From positions 372,001 to 436,000 of the forward strand of contig JAQGBZ010000012.1 in assembly GCA_034687125.1 (NCBI GenBank): a DNA stretch of 64,000 nucleotides, written 5' to 3'. Shown here piece by piece: positions 10,761-23,050 of the stretch. A program made the translations under genes and the position numbers. The stretch comes from Neelides folsomi (lineage: Eukaryota; Arthropoda; Collembola; Neelipleona; Neelidae). Below the pieces are notes generated by a model. It was given only the letters and a program-made list of their open reading frames with translations. It was not told the origin of the DNA and did no database searches. Numbering within the stretch: the first letter of the stretch is position 1; each line of letters starts with the position of its first letter.

Positions 10761-13018
10761 ATGACGGAGGAGCGGCGGGTGTACGGGAACGAACGCGGCT
10801 GTGATGTCATTTTCCTCGCTGGAAGAGACGAAACTTGGAGACTCCCAGCTCACTCCGCCGTCCTGAGAAAGGCGGAAAACCCCGTATTCAGTGCCATGCT
10901 TTCGGAACACTTCGTACCTTCTGATCAACCCCCACCTCATATAATTAAAGTACCTGACTGTGATGGCCGAGCACTCGACAATTTATTGCGGTACGTGGAC
11001 TTTTAATTCACTTCTTCCCGATTCACAATTCCTTTACGTGCAAAAAACTACGTCAAACCTGTTCAAATCTCATTCAATTCTTATTTATATCTTTGTAGTT
11101 TTTGAGAGTAATCGGAAAATTTATTTCCTGGCGGTTAAAAGGCCGGCTTTTCCCTTAGAATTCACATGAAAAGGCTCTTTGGGGTATTTTTAAAGCCAAT
11201 TTAAATTCATTTCAGATTTCTCTACAAAGAGGAACCGAGTATTCAATCAATCGAGACGGCTCTAATTACACTTTATGCTGGTCATAAATACCTCTGCCCT
11301 GGCCTTGCCATCCTTTGCGTGAAGTATCTCGGAGAACACATTTCCGCTACAAATGTGCTCACCATTCTCCAATACGTTAGAATTCTTTGCGGCGACTACC
11401 AAAATCTGGAGGTTAGGAACAAAATATTAAGTTCATTAAGTATTATCATTAAACATTAATTACTTATTGTTAAACTTATTTTTTCGAATGAATCAATTTC
11501 TTGCACATTCATGAGTATATGGTAAAGACTTCCGTATCAATACATTAGCAACTTATCCAAGAAATTCAAAAATATATAAACTTACAATTAATACTTTTAC
11601 TATATTACATATTTCGTATCAAAAGGATATTTCTTCGAGACGTTTTCATAATAAATATTGCATATTAATACAATATTGGAACGTAGAGTTTGTTGCATTC
11701 TTTGTTGTATTTTGCAAGGGCTCGTCCATTAATCGTTTCATATATTTGGTCGTTATTTTCTACATATTATAAGTATTGAAGGTAAAAATCAATGAAAGCG
11801 TTCTCTAATAACACTCTCTCTTATTGCCCATTTTGCAGAATCTATGCCTTGAAGAAAAGATTGAAGAGGCCAAGGGAGGAAAAAGGAGCAAACCGAAGGT
11901 CCACCGCTCCGAGTCAGCCAATTTAAGTACAATTGAATTGGATTGTGCTCATTTGCTCTTCAAGTGCCTCAATTTCGTTGATGGAGAAGGGGCACTTATC
12001 CTCACGTCTGAAGATCTCGAGAATCTGGATTTGGAAACCGTGAACATCATCCTGTCCCGAGACACCCTTGACATTTGTGACGAACAATTCGCGTTCAAGG
12101 CAATTTTAAGGTTCGTGGGGAATGCGTCCCTTGGAGTTCATTTAATGACCTTCCCATTATCCCCTTCTCCTGGAGAACAAAAGTGGAGGGTAAAAAGTAA
12201 TGGGCATTTTGAGCAGATTCTCCCAAGAATGTAACGGAGATGAGATGGGAAAGTGGAAAAGAAAGTATTTTAGTAATAGGATCCATGTGCTTGAAAGCTA
12301 TGTGGTCCAAAATGGGATTCATTTTCCTTCATCCTCTTACAATGAGCATAATTGTACTGGAGAGACGTTCACTTCCTCCTTTGTCTAATATATCCGTATG
12401 TATACCTATATACTGTTGATAAACCTTGGAAGTTTCGGATAAGCCCAGATATAAAATTATAAGATAGGTTTGACGTCTCGACTGACGGTTCATTTTACCA
12501 TTTTGGTATTTAGATGGGGAGACAAAGAGTGTAAGAGGCAGCAACTTCCTTTGACTCCAAGCAGCATGAGGAAAGTCCTTGGTGACTCCTTCTTCCTTCC
12601 CCGATACTTGGTGATGAGTGTGGCGTCTTTCGAAAGCGGCCCTGGAGCATCCGGCTTGTTTTCCGAACACGAGTTGGCGGCTCTCCGGAGAATCCTCAGC
12701 TCACCAAGTTTATTAGAAAAGGAGAGGAAGAGTCTGCCGATGGAGATCTTGCCATTCCTTTCCACGCTATCTGCTCCGCGCCAGCCCCACCGTCCCGCAC
12801 CTAAGGGAGCCAAGAAGACAAACTTCAACTTGTGGGCTTCATTCAAGAAGCGGCGAATGTGCGGGTGTAATAAGAGAATGCCCAAGAAGTCGCCTCCCTC
12901 GAGTCCCCTTTACTCACAGGGTCCAAGACGAGGCTCGAACAGCTCTGAGCCGCGACAGGCTCGATGCCAAACTGTCGTTGAGCAAGTTGTCGTTTGTTTC
13001 GCCTGCTTGTTTGACTAA
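10761..13018 (+). CDS. BTB-BACK domain protein, BTBD3/6-like, without PHR domain
   Basis: Four exons (10761-10990, 11216-11411, 11839-12110, 12514-13018; phases 2, 0, 2) give 400 residues. The start is ATG 10761 (MTEERRVYGN), the first Met after an in-frame stop at 10665. The BTB fold covers roughly residues 5-105 (CDVIFLAG, PAHSAVLRKAENPVFSAML, LLRFLYKEEP). A BACK region follows: QFAFKAILRWGDKECKRQ, then LPLTPSSMRKVLG, closely paralleling the WAEAECKRQGLPITP segment of BTBD3/BTBD6. Such proteins usually act as substrate adaptors for Cullin-3 ubiquitin ligases. BTBD1/2/3/6 proteins continue into a PHR domain; here the last 120 or so residues are instead low-complexity, Pro/Ser/Arg/Lys-rich, with a Cys-containing hydrophobic end (VVCFACLFD). 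A basic insert (KRSKPKVHRSES) splits the early BACK region. It is thus a divergent or truncated member; substrate unknown. Confidence 0.82.
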
Positions 13019-16000
13019 GAGAAAATGGGCTATGAATTATTCGGGCCGCATCTCCTGAAATACAATTCAATCAAGTCTCGAAAAACCTTTAAATATTTTA
13101 AATTCCATCTTCAGGAACTTTTGCCTTCAAGTCTACTTAAACACGTTTTACTATTTATTAGAGCGTAGGGAGTTGGCGAGTTGAGTGAAAGCATTGAAAT
13201 TGGAACATGATCAACTTTAATGAACAAATTGAGCATCTCGTGCATTATAATATTCAAGGCGAATGATTATAATGGCATTTTAAATTAGGGGCATTCAGAA
13301 TGATCTTTCTTGGAATACACATAACTATTATTATAGATTGTTAAAATATACAAAATAGAATCTTTTTAAAATGTGATGTATGGATTTATAATATAAACGA
13401 AATCTCGATATTTATTACCTAATTGTACATTATTCGAAATTGTTGAATATAATAGAACTCATATAGAGAAAATGCTGGGCATAAATTATTCGTTAACACA
13501 ATTATTCAAATATATAAATAGAAGTTTATCCAAATTAATATTTATTGTCAAATTATAAACCATATATAAAATTATGTAGAGTGCTTATGAAATATACGGA
13601 AATATATAAACTACATACAGTTCAATTACGTATTAATATATAAATCCGCATTTATGAAATTTATATCTACTAAAATACTTATAGTATATGCCGAATGGAA
13701 AAATTATTAAAAAGTTTTAAATTAATATATTATATATAAGTAAATGTTTAGCTTTTGAGGTGTATGTGACTCAAGAAGATATCTTGGCCATGAAAGAGAT
13801 TAGCCAATTTAACATTGTACCATTAAGTTAAAGTTAAACTGTGCTTATTTGATATTTGTAGTGCAACGTGTAACTCAAATTCAAAAACATTTAACGACAT
13901 TTAACAAAATACAAAGCATTTTTCGCATTAATCTTCTAATTTTAGAAAACTGATGTTCATTATAAACAAATTGAGTCTGATTATTTACTTTCTTTTATTA
14001 ACTTATTTTTATTTCGAAACGAAGATTTTACCGATTGACTGATTTTACTACTTCTCAACAATTCGTATTTATTAGTCTCAATTTTATAGATGTTTTATCT
14101 TAATTTTTTGATATTATTACTTATTAAAATCATTTTATATATAACATGTTTGTAATTTGCATGCTTTATTTGTAAGCTTCATCTTCACTTTGTCTTTCTT
14201 TACTCAAATATTTATTATTTTAAGCCATAAGATTTTGTATGTGTAATGACTATATTTAGTTTCTTATCAAATGTCTATTGTATTTCACACTCAATTCAAT
14301 AGTTTGATTATTACGAACCATATCATTAAATTTAATTCAACCACTTTAAATAAATACCTACAATTCATCAATTAATGAAATCATTTTAATGCATCTTTCA
14401 CTCTGTAAAAGTAACTTTGGCTTAAAAAAGAACCCTAAATATTTTAATTAAAATATTTCAATTTCAGTAATTTTAGTTCTATTGGCTAAAATTAATTAAT
14501 TTTGCCTCTTAAGTCACCACAAATATATGATAATGAGGTCAACTATGATATTACCACAAAGGGCTCTTTTCTGTATTAATAGTTTTAATAGGCATTTGAA
14601 TGAACTCTTAGGGGAAATCCTTCATTTCAAATCTGTCCAAAGTTCTCTTTGATGATCTTCTTCTCAACATTGATTAAAGTGGAACCACAAGGGTGGGTAA
14701 TACCAGGAAAAATTTACTATTCTTTTGTCAGCGGAATGAAAGCAATTTTAGAGAAATCTCCTTCATGCTCCACTGCTTCGTATGATTGAAAGAAGGAAAA
14801 GAAATAGATTTTTTATAAATTATTATATTCCTACTTTCCTACCTAAAAATCTCAAGTCAATGCCAAAATCCCTGGGACATCGGATGGATCTTTTTATCAC
14901 ACTTTCCCTTTCCCAAATCCCAAGAGAAAGAGTATCAAAAAAGGATATATGCCTATATGTAATACAAATAGTTAAATAAGAAAATTCGCAAAAATTCCAT
15001 TTCCTGTCGCTTGTCTCTTCGAGCCATTTCTTCTTCATTAAACTTTTAAATATTCGATTGTGTAATAAAAACAGAAACAGATTCAATTCCTTTTGCATTG
15101 CTTCATATCATTTTATTGCGAATTTTAATTGCATGTCAAAAGCACTATAAGGAGAAATTTAATTATTTATTCGCCTTTTGGGGTTCATTTCTTGGAAGGC
15201 TGATATGCATACAGAATAGATATTATGTATGCTAACAAAAGTATATGCCATATGTAACTGTATTTGATTTATAAAGGCAATATTATATTGTACATTATTA
15301 TATTAGTTAAAATAGGTTAAAATACAGATATATGCATGTGCGTATATTCGGAAAATATGGAGAATTTATCGATCTCTTTATAATTTTCATTTTCTCACAT
15401 CCGCACAATTGTGATCTTTCAGATAAAAATGAAATCCAAAATGAGTCTCATTCATTGTCTTTTTAATTTGGGCAAAAATTGTCATTGTTATTTAATCTCC
15501 CATTCTAGTCCTTTTGTTCTTTAAACAAAAAGTATATTTCTTTTTAGAGAAAGGCTGCCTTGTTTTAATTTCACTTCTAAGTTCTAAGTATTTTCTAGTT
15601 TAAAAAATCCAATGTAATGAAGAATAAATGTGAAAGTATGTCAGGAGTATTTGCAGAATTTTAATTAAAAAAATATGAAGAAACTTTAAAGATTTATAAT
15701 TAATGTGAAACCAATTACCTTTTAGCAAACGTGATAGAATTAAAATGAAAGTATTTATTAAAAGAATAAAATCCTACAAATTGTATACCTCTCAAATGGG
15801 AAAATTCTGTGAGTAAAGAGAAAATAAGAAAGAAAGTTAATATAAATATGATATAACATATTTGATTAATCAACATATTTAAGATTTTTAGAATGCCGCT
15901 GGCAGCTTCTTAATTACAAATCGTACTAATGAACAAATCCATGTAGTAGTGTGTATTACTAATATAACTCTTAAATAAAAATATAAACCTATGGATGTAA

Positions 16001-17673
16001 AATATTTACTCTCTCTTTATTATGTGTTCTAGCATTCTATAAAGTTATTAATAAATATAGTTAATTTAGGTAACTTAATAAATCTATTACCAAATAATAT
16101 TTGGGATATCATTAAAAATTTAAAAAAACATGAAGTTAAACACTGCTTTAAAACTTTTGCAAAGTAAATACAATGTACTTATTTATGATTTAATTTAAAC
16201 AAACTTAGGAATTGTTAATAAATTGTAGAATTTCATAATTTGTCTTTAATGCTCTTTTGGACCAAGGGAAATAAACTCATGGCTCACAAACAAACAAACA
16301 AGAATTTTATATCAAGCTTATAAATTATGTTAGTAAAGATTAAAAATAAATAAAACTGACTGTGAGTGGAAATAGATTAATACTTTACTGTACATATTTA
16401 TTTAACTTCTAATTGACGAAACGGAAAACAAATTATGCGTTTGTGAATGTTGTGGTAGGGTCACTTATTTACATACCTAAGTATACCTACAAAATCTTTG
16501 TACTAATTAACAATATTTATAACGTATGGTTTATCATTTGGTATGGTAAAATAAATATGTACACGGCAAGAATATTCCCTTTTATCCCAATTGATGTAAA
16601 CTTTAGCTAATATTGACCTAAAGGAAATTGAATAAGAAAACTAATCAAAAATCATGGCTCAGTCTATGAGAAAAAATAGCGTTTTATTAATATTTTATTC
16701 AAGTAAATCCTTTTTGTGTCTCCAACCAAGATATGTAATGTAATAAATGCATGACCATTTATAATATTACAAGATAAAACTTGCTAAAGAATAATTTATT
16801 ATAACATCATTTTTATTCAAACTTTATTATCACATGCAAAGACCGTATTACCTAAATAATTATTTACTTATATGTATGTTAGTATGTTAATGTAGGGCCT
16901 ATTTCTAGGGCCCGATTTCAAACTCCCTAATATATATATAAATTACCCACGGCTTGAGAATTGAGATAAGTAGATAATGTAAATTTATAAAAAGGAGTAA
17001 AATAGTCTATACTGTATTACATTATATTATAGCTATTATCTATACAATTTAAATTACTATTACGAACACTGTAGCTCCACGTAATAAAATTATTGTTCAT
17101 CATATGATATTCAAAGTGGTTTAATACATTGTATGAAGAGAATAAATGAATTTATGGTTCTTCTTTACTCCAAATGCTTTAATTCCATTCTCAGAGACTC
17201 CATGTGAAAATACCGAAAATAGTTGAAGATCTCCCGAGGGAGAAAAAGTGTTCATATCACATACAAGGAGTATATAGGAGAAATTGTAGTAACGGGATAG
17301 GGGCGCACGCCTGTTTCCCTTCACGTAACACATAGAAAAGGGATCACAAACGAACCGAGGTCTCATTCCGCCTCCGAACTTGGTCGTCGTCGTTCTCGCA
17401 ATCGGGTCTCAGATTTCCTTCAAGGAATTTAGAACGATTGATATCATTGGAGTTGGAAAGTTTCCTTCTTATAGACTTAAGTTGGACTCAATGATCCACG
17501 CGTGTGAAAAGTGAAAGTCTCATAAAAGTCTATTTCTTTCCTTCCCAAAAATACCCGGGTTTACATTGTCCGGATAATTTCAATTTCATCAACCCTCAAA
17601 GTGAGATCCTTGGAATTGTGTGAGATTTCTAAAGGGGCTCGTTTACCTCCTTCGACCTCCCTCCGTTTACCTC
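13019..17673. other. Long AT-rich spacer
   Basis: 3' UTR of the BTB gene, then AT-rich DNA with no exon I can support. Open frames of 60-90 codons at 14782-15098 and 16413-16610 have no family signature. The last 350 bp (about 17330-17673) are GC-richer and probably hold the promoter and 5' UTR of the zinc-finger gene. Confidence 0.45.
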
Positions 17674-20652
17674 ATGGTGGCTGCTAAAATGTTTTGGGTC
17701 TTTTGGAAGAATTTATCCAATTCCTTCTCAAATGGTAAGCCATTTCATACAACAACATTGTTATGTCTTCCTTTCTTCGAAATGTATTACATTTTTCCCT
17801 TTTTTACTATCCTTGTTAGACATTTAGACTTAACTTATTTAGTTTTTTGAGCTTTGAGTAGTTCCAATTCTTTTATTGTCGAATAAAAAGATGCTCACGT
17901 AAGGTAGAGAATTTATTTAAATACTGGCAAGTATGAACTTTAGATTCTTATTTCAACAACTGGGGAAATGCATTTAAGCTTTGGATGTCTCATAAAGAAG
18001 ATTTATTTAAAAGGGTTTAGAATAGAATAATAATAGTCCTGAAAAAGAAATTTATAAATAAACATGAAAACCATTAAACTGAACATGTGTAGTAATGTCA
18101 TGATTTATTGGAAGAAATTTTATTAAAAGGCAGAAAATGCATCTTTTATTAATATTTTTTATAAAATGTGAAAGGAGTGTTTTGGTAAAAAATGTAAAGA
18201 ACTTGCAAAAGCCTTTTTTATTGTTTTATAAATTAGGTATGGTTGTAAACTTGTAAATATAATGAAAGAATGTCGATATTAAGAAAACTCCCAAGTTTTA
18301 TTATAAGCCTTTTTTCACTTTATTGTTTGCCATTCATGAGTTTAATATGAGCTCTTATGAAATTTATATCATCATAAAATGACTGATGTGATGTTTTGTT
18401 TAATGAAAACATTTTAAGACTTTGGTTCAGACTTTTATATCCGGAATCCAAAAGGGAGAAATCTATATTAATTTTTAGCAAAATTTCAATTAAGATCTCG
18501 GTTAGGTTAAGGATCAAGTTTGAACAAAAGTTATACAAAACGACAAAATTCGATTTGTAATGTACAAAGCTATCTTTTTTAATTAAAGTCGTTCAAGATT
18601 TTTAAGATTAATTAAAATACAATAAATATTATGTAAATAAAAAACAGAATTGAGATATAATAATAAATAATAATATAGTAATAGATGGTATGATATGTAC
18701 ACATATTTTTATGTATTGTGTCTAAATTGTAAAATTATATATTCTAAATTATTGCATATTTTCAATCACGCAAATGATCGATAATGAACCCACTGATGAG
18801 ATCCTGTATTCCATTGATCCTCAATAGAATTTAATTTAGCATTCTTCAGAAAGAAATTTTGCTTAATTAAATTCCTTCCAATAGTTTAATCCCTCCCTCA
18901 CAATACCTTTTGGCATGGGGCAGGGAAATGAGAATCGAACATTTTTGGCATTCCAATTCTCTTTAAAATTCCAGGAACTCTGGACAAGAAAAGGGGCCGG
19001 TATAAGCCCCTCGACAATGAGAATGAGGAGGAAGCATTTGAGCTCAACGGAAACAGCTTGAATAATAACAATGGTAGCGGATCTCTAAGCAAATCCTCAT
19101 CCGTCGACACGAATGGGAATAAAAAGGGTTTTAGCTCTTGGTTCAGCCTAGACAGCTTCAAATCGGAACCGGAGGAGCCGGATGAAGACTATTCCCAGGA
19201 CATATCTTACAATTTCGGTTCGGATTTTCTCTCTCTCTCAAATTCCTTCCTTTTACCTCACTCCACTCCTTGAGGCAAAAGGGAATCTCTTAAATCCTCT
19301 CTTTCATCCCTTTTAGACGAGGATGAGGGTTGGACTTGTGATGTTTGCGACCGGGCTTTCCCAACTTCCAAGAGGCTTCACGACCATCAGCAGAAGAAGC
19401 GCCATTTCGGGTAATTCACATTGCGGAAACATTATACATGGCGGAGATTCAGAGTGAGGAATCTTGTGGGAGGTTGGGAGGAGACTAATTGGGATTTATC
19501 TCGGGAATGATGATACGAAAATTGGATGGCATTTGTTCGAACAAGATCAACATTTCTCCTTGTTATCCCCTACATAAAGAACTTACGTGACCTGACATAA
19601 TTCCCTTTAGATTGAAAGGAATGAGTATTGGGGAAACTAATGATAATGATCCTTTCTTAAGTGAAAAGAGAAAAAAGGGCTTACTATGAGATTTAGGCAA
19701 AATCATTTAATTGAGTCGAAGGAAAAGTAAATGGAAAAGTTTGGCCCTTGATAAATCCTTTTAAATTTCCTTCTATGAACTCCCAGACTGGACTTTTGAT
19801 AGTTTGAAAGGAGTTAAAAGACTTATAGTTTATACAAAGTAAATCCTTAAATCTCCTCGAAGGGAGCGTCTTACCAAAGGGTTAATTTGCCTTGAAGGAG
19901 CAACAGACTGTGTGGAAAATAAGGTTCAGTTTAATTCCTCCTCAGCGGAATGATGGGCGAGAAAAAAGTTTTCTTAAATTGGTCTTGGTTCTTTCACCTA
20001 TCAAATTTCCCAAGTTGGATCAAAACTTTTTAAGATAGGGAAAATAAGCGAGGCTGGATCCAATTATAAAAAGGGAAAGATGAAAATATTCCCACGATCG
20101 CGCCTCTTTCAATTTGCAATTTCATTCTTCTATGATTTACCCTAGAGGATCATTACGACCAGAGTGAGTTGATGTTGCGTGGGAAAGATTGTTGAAGGGT
20201 CCGTAAAGGAATACATTTGGCGACAAGTTTTCATTCTAGCTGAGAAAGCATTTCTCCTATCTCTCCCCAACACGAAGGTTCAATTTTAAGAGTTATGAGC
20301 AGTGGAGCATTAAAATGCTTCGCATCAGATACCCCACCATATGCTCATTCCTCCAAATATACTGATATATATTACATCAAATAGTTAATGCCTTCCTATC
20401 AAACCCTTATTGACAAGGAATTGAATCCGAGTTGGGGAATGTGGACGACTGTGTGTACTAGTTTCTGGTTTTATAACATTTAGATGTCTTCAGTGCGATA
20501 GCATTTTCCCAAGCCGCCAGGCCCTGGAACATCATCGGGAACAAATGGACCATTATGATTTCGTCTCCGATTATGAGTCCGACACAACGACATGCGACTC
20601 CGAGGACGAGGAGATGGAGGAGGATGAAGACGAGAAAGAGAGGCTACTCTAA
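17674..20652 (+). CDS. Small protein with two C2H2 zinc fingers and an acidic tail
   Basis: Four exons (17674-17734, 18975-19217, 19317-19410, 20484-20652; phases 1, 1, 2) give 188 residues. The start is ATG 17674; a second in-frame Met lies five codons on. The N-terminus is short and hydrophobic (MVAAKMFWVFW), followed by a basic stretch (DKKRGRY) and an Asn/Ser-rich acidic linker. The two adjacent fingers are CDVC-x12-H-x5-H and CLQC-x12-H-x5-H, separated only by FG. The five-residue histidine spacing is typical of JAZ/ZFa-type fingers that bind double-stranded RNA or proteins, not of arrays that read DNA. The C-terminus is strongly acidic (DSEDEEMEEDEDEKERLL). I do not recognise an orthologue. 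A nuclear or RNA-linked role is inference. The exon 2 donor (GTTCGG) is weak, so that junction is the least sure. Confidence 0.72.
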
Positions 20653-23050
20653 GCACCCCTCTTCAAAAGCTCTCAGGGATATTTGGGAATTCTTCAAGAA
20701 TATTTATCTACACTATTCCCATCAAAGAATGTTTCGCGAATGTTCGGGGGAATTTTCTTCGAGAACCCGAGAGGACATTGATTCAAAAAATTCTCCTCTC
20801 TCATCCGAACTTATGTATTTCTAAGAAATGACTTTGAACTTAAGTACATTTACGAATATATTCATAAAAGTATTCTGATATTAATAAGGTTATATATATA
20901 AGTTATAACTAAAAATGTATCTCTAGTATGCGGGAACGTATGGGTATGCAAAATGCAGACAAAAATACTAATTTTCTAGAATTTCCAAAATTAAATGAAC
21001 AAACTTAATCATGTTTATTAAGTTAATTGCTATTTGATGATCCTAATAATTAAATAAAAGATAAAAGTCTCGGTTAATGAATTAGCATTTAATAATTAGC
21101 AAATGCAAATACCACCAGAGGCTAAAAGGCTAAACAAAACAAATTGTGTAACTCACTTCCAACTTAAACTTTTATAAACCTCCAGAGTCATTGAAATAAA
21201 CACTTTCACTAATTACTTCCTAAGCAGAAGTAATATGATAAATGAATTTGTGAATGTGTTGATATTATTAGTGCTTTTGTAAAGTCTAATTTGTAACTCG
21301 TAACAAAATTAATTCCCCATCATTTGAAAACAGTGCCTAAATATGTTTATTGTACTTTAAGCTTATTATTAGGTATGTATATAAAACATGAATATTACCT
21401 AATTTATCTAATAAAATCATTTCCTCAAAGTTTCGTCTAATTAAATCTTTTCGGTTATGATCACTATTGCCTGATGCATTTACTTATTTACACTTTAAAA
21501 GCAGTGGAGTTGAAAGTTTGAAATCCCCTAAGTTTAGGAGAAAGGGAATTTGCTTAGATTACGTGCTGGTGGATTTTGCACTCACTCAGGTTTAAAAGCG
21601 AAGATGAAAAGCGGAAAAGGAGACGGGGCTTTATTTTGTTGAAAGACTAAGAACACGAAATCTAAGAAGGACTATAAATATATTCTATTCAAGATGATTC
21701 TATAGCATGCCTTTATGCTATGTTGTCTTTCCGTTTCCTTCTCAAGTATATCTAATTCCAGTTCAACTACTTTCTCAACTTCCTTTTTATTAAACGTGAT
21801 TTTCCCTCATCAAGTTTTATTAAAAGTTTATGTGCGCTGTTAAGGGCTTCCTTTCACCTGCTTCATAATTCATTGGTTAGAGTTAAAACAAAGCTTTAAT
21901 TATGTAGAAACCTTGTGAAATATTCAATTCTCTTTGTTTTTCCTCACTTCCCCGCTTTCTTTATTTGTCTTCTGAAACTCAATTTGGCGTTTCTCTTTGT
22001 ATAAGAGGAGCTCCAAGATTCAATTAGTTCCTTTTGAAACCCTTCTTCTTTACCGTATTCAATTTGCCTGAGAGATCGAAAGCATCCTCAATGACACGCG
22101 ACACTCATTCCATGCAAAATGAGTCTTAGGATATCACTTGAGGTGCATTAGAAGCTGATTAGCATGGCGTGTTATGATTTTCCTTTTACGTCGTTGGAAC
22201 CTCTTTGCAGTCACGATGCACCGCGTTGGGACACTCTATTTTCTTTTAATACCCAAACTTTCCCTTCGTTTTTTCTCGCCTCCGCTCTCGCATTAAGACC
22301 CAGCACAAGTTTTTAATTTGCTTTCAAATAGTTGAACTAATTAAAACTTGGAAGGCTTCTTTTTCCTATATGAGCTATAAACTTGATATTCAATGTCAGA
22401 ATGATGAACATCAATTCATTAAATTATGTCTTAAATTCATGAGTAAATATACAATTTACATTTTCTCAATCTGGATGAAATATAAATCCAATTATGCTAC
22501 ATAAATACTTTAAGAAAATATTTTTATGATAAATATCTCTTTAGGATTAGTAAATTATACCTTATACCTATAACATAGCACAGTATACTAAAAAGTTATT
22601 CTATGAAGTATGTTACTATAAATAATATCTGTGTTAAAGCTAATAACAAAATGAATGATAATGTGTGTGAATTCCATTTTATTCAGAAGATTGTTAACCA
22701 TTAAACTTTATTTAACATTTTATATTTAAAATACAACGAGATGCTTATTATATCAACAAATCATTTTCTATTTCTAAAACACATTTGATCTTAGGATACC
22801 GTCTGTACCTGCAAACACAAAAAATATCCTTTAAAATATTTACAAATGTTTTCTTCATTCCAAACGTTGAATTTCTTTAATTAAAAGTTATAATGTGTAA
22901 AATACCATTTGTAATAGGTTGTAATATTGTATTCAAATAATTTGTCTTATGATCATGAATATATTGTTATCCATTGAATGAAGTGTTAAATTACTACATT
23001 GATGTGTAATAAAGTAAGTAGTTTTAGCAAACACCATGTTCGCTACCATG
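20653..23050. other. AT-rich spacer, no gene seen
   Basis: No coding exon supported. The part from 21500 to 22330 is somewhat GC-richer without an open frame that makes sense. Confidence 0.45.

Noticed and set aside
12329-13070. Minus-strand frames of 75-131 codons
   Set aside because: Antisense shadows of BTB-BACK exon 4, which has family similarity on the plus strand.
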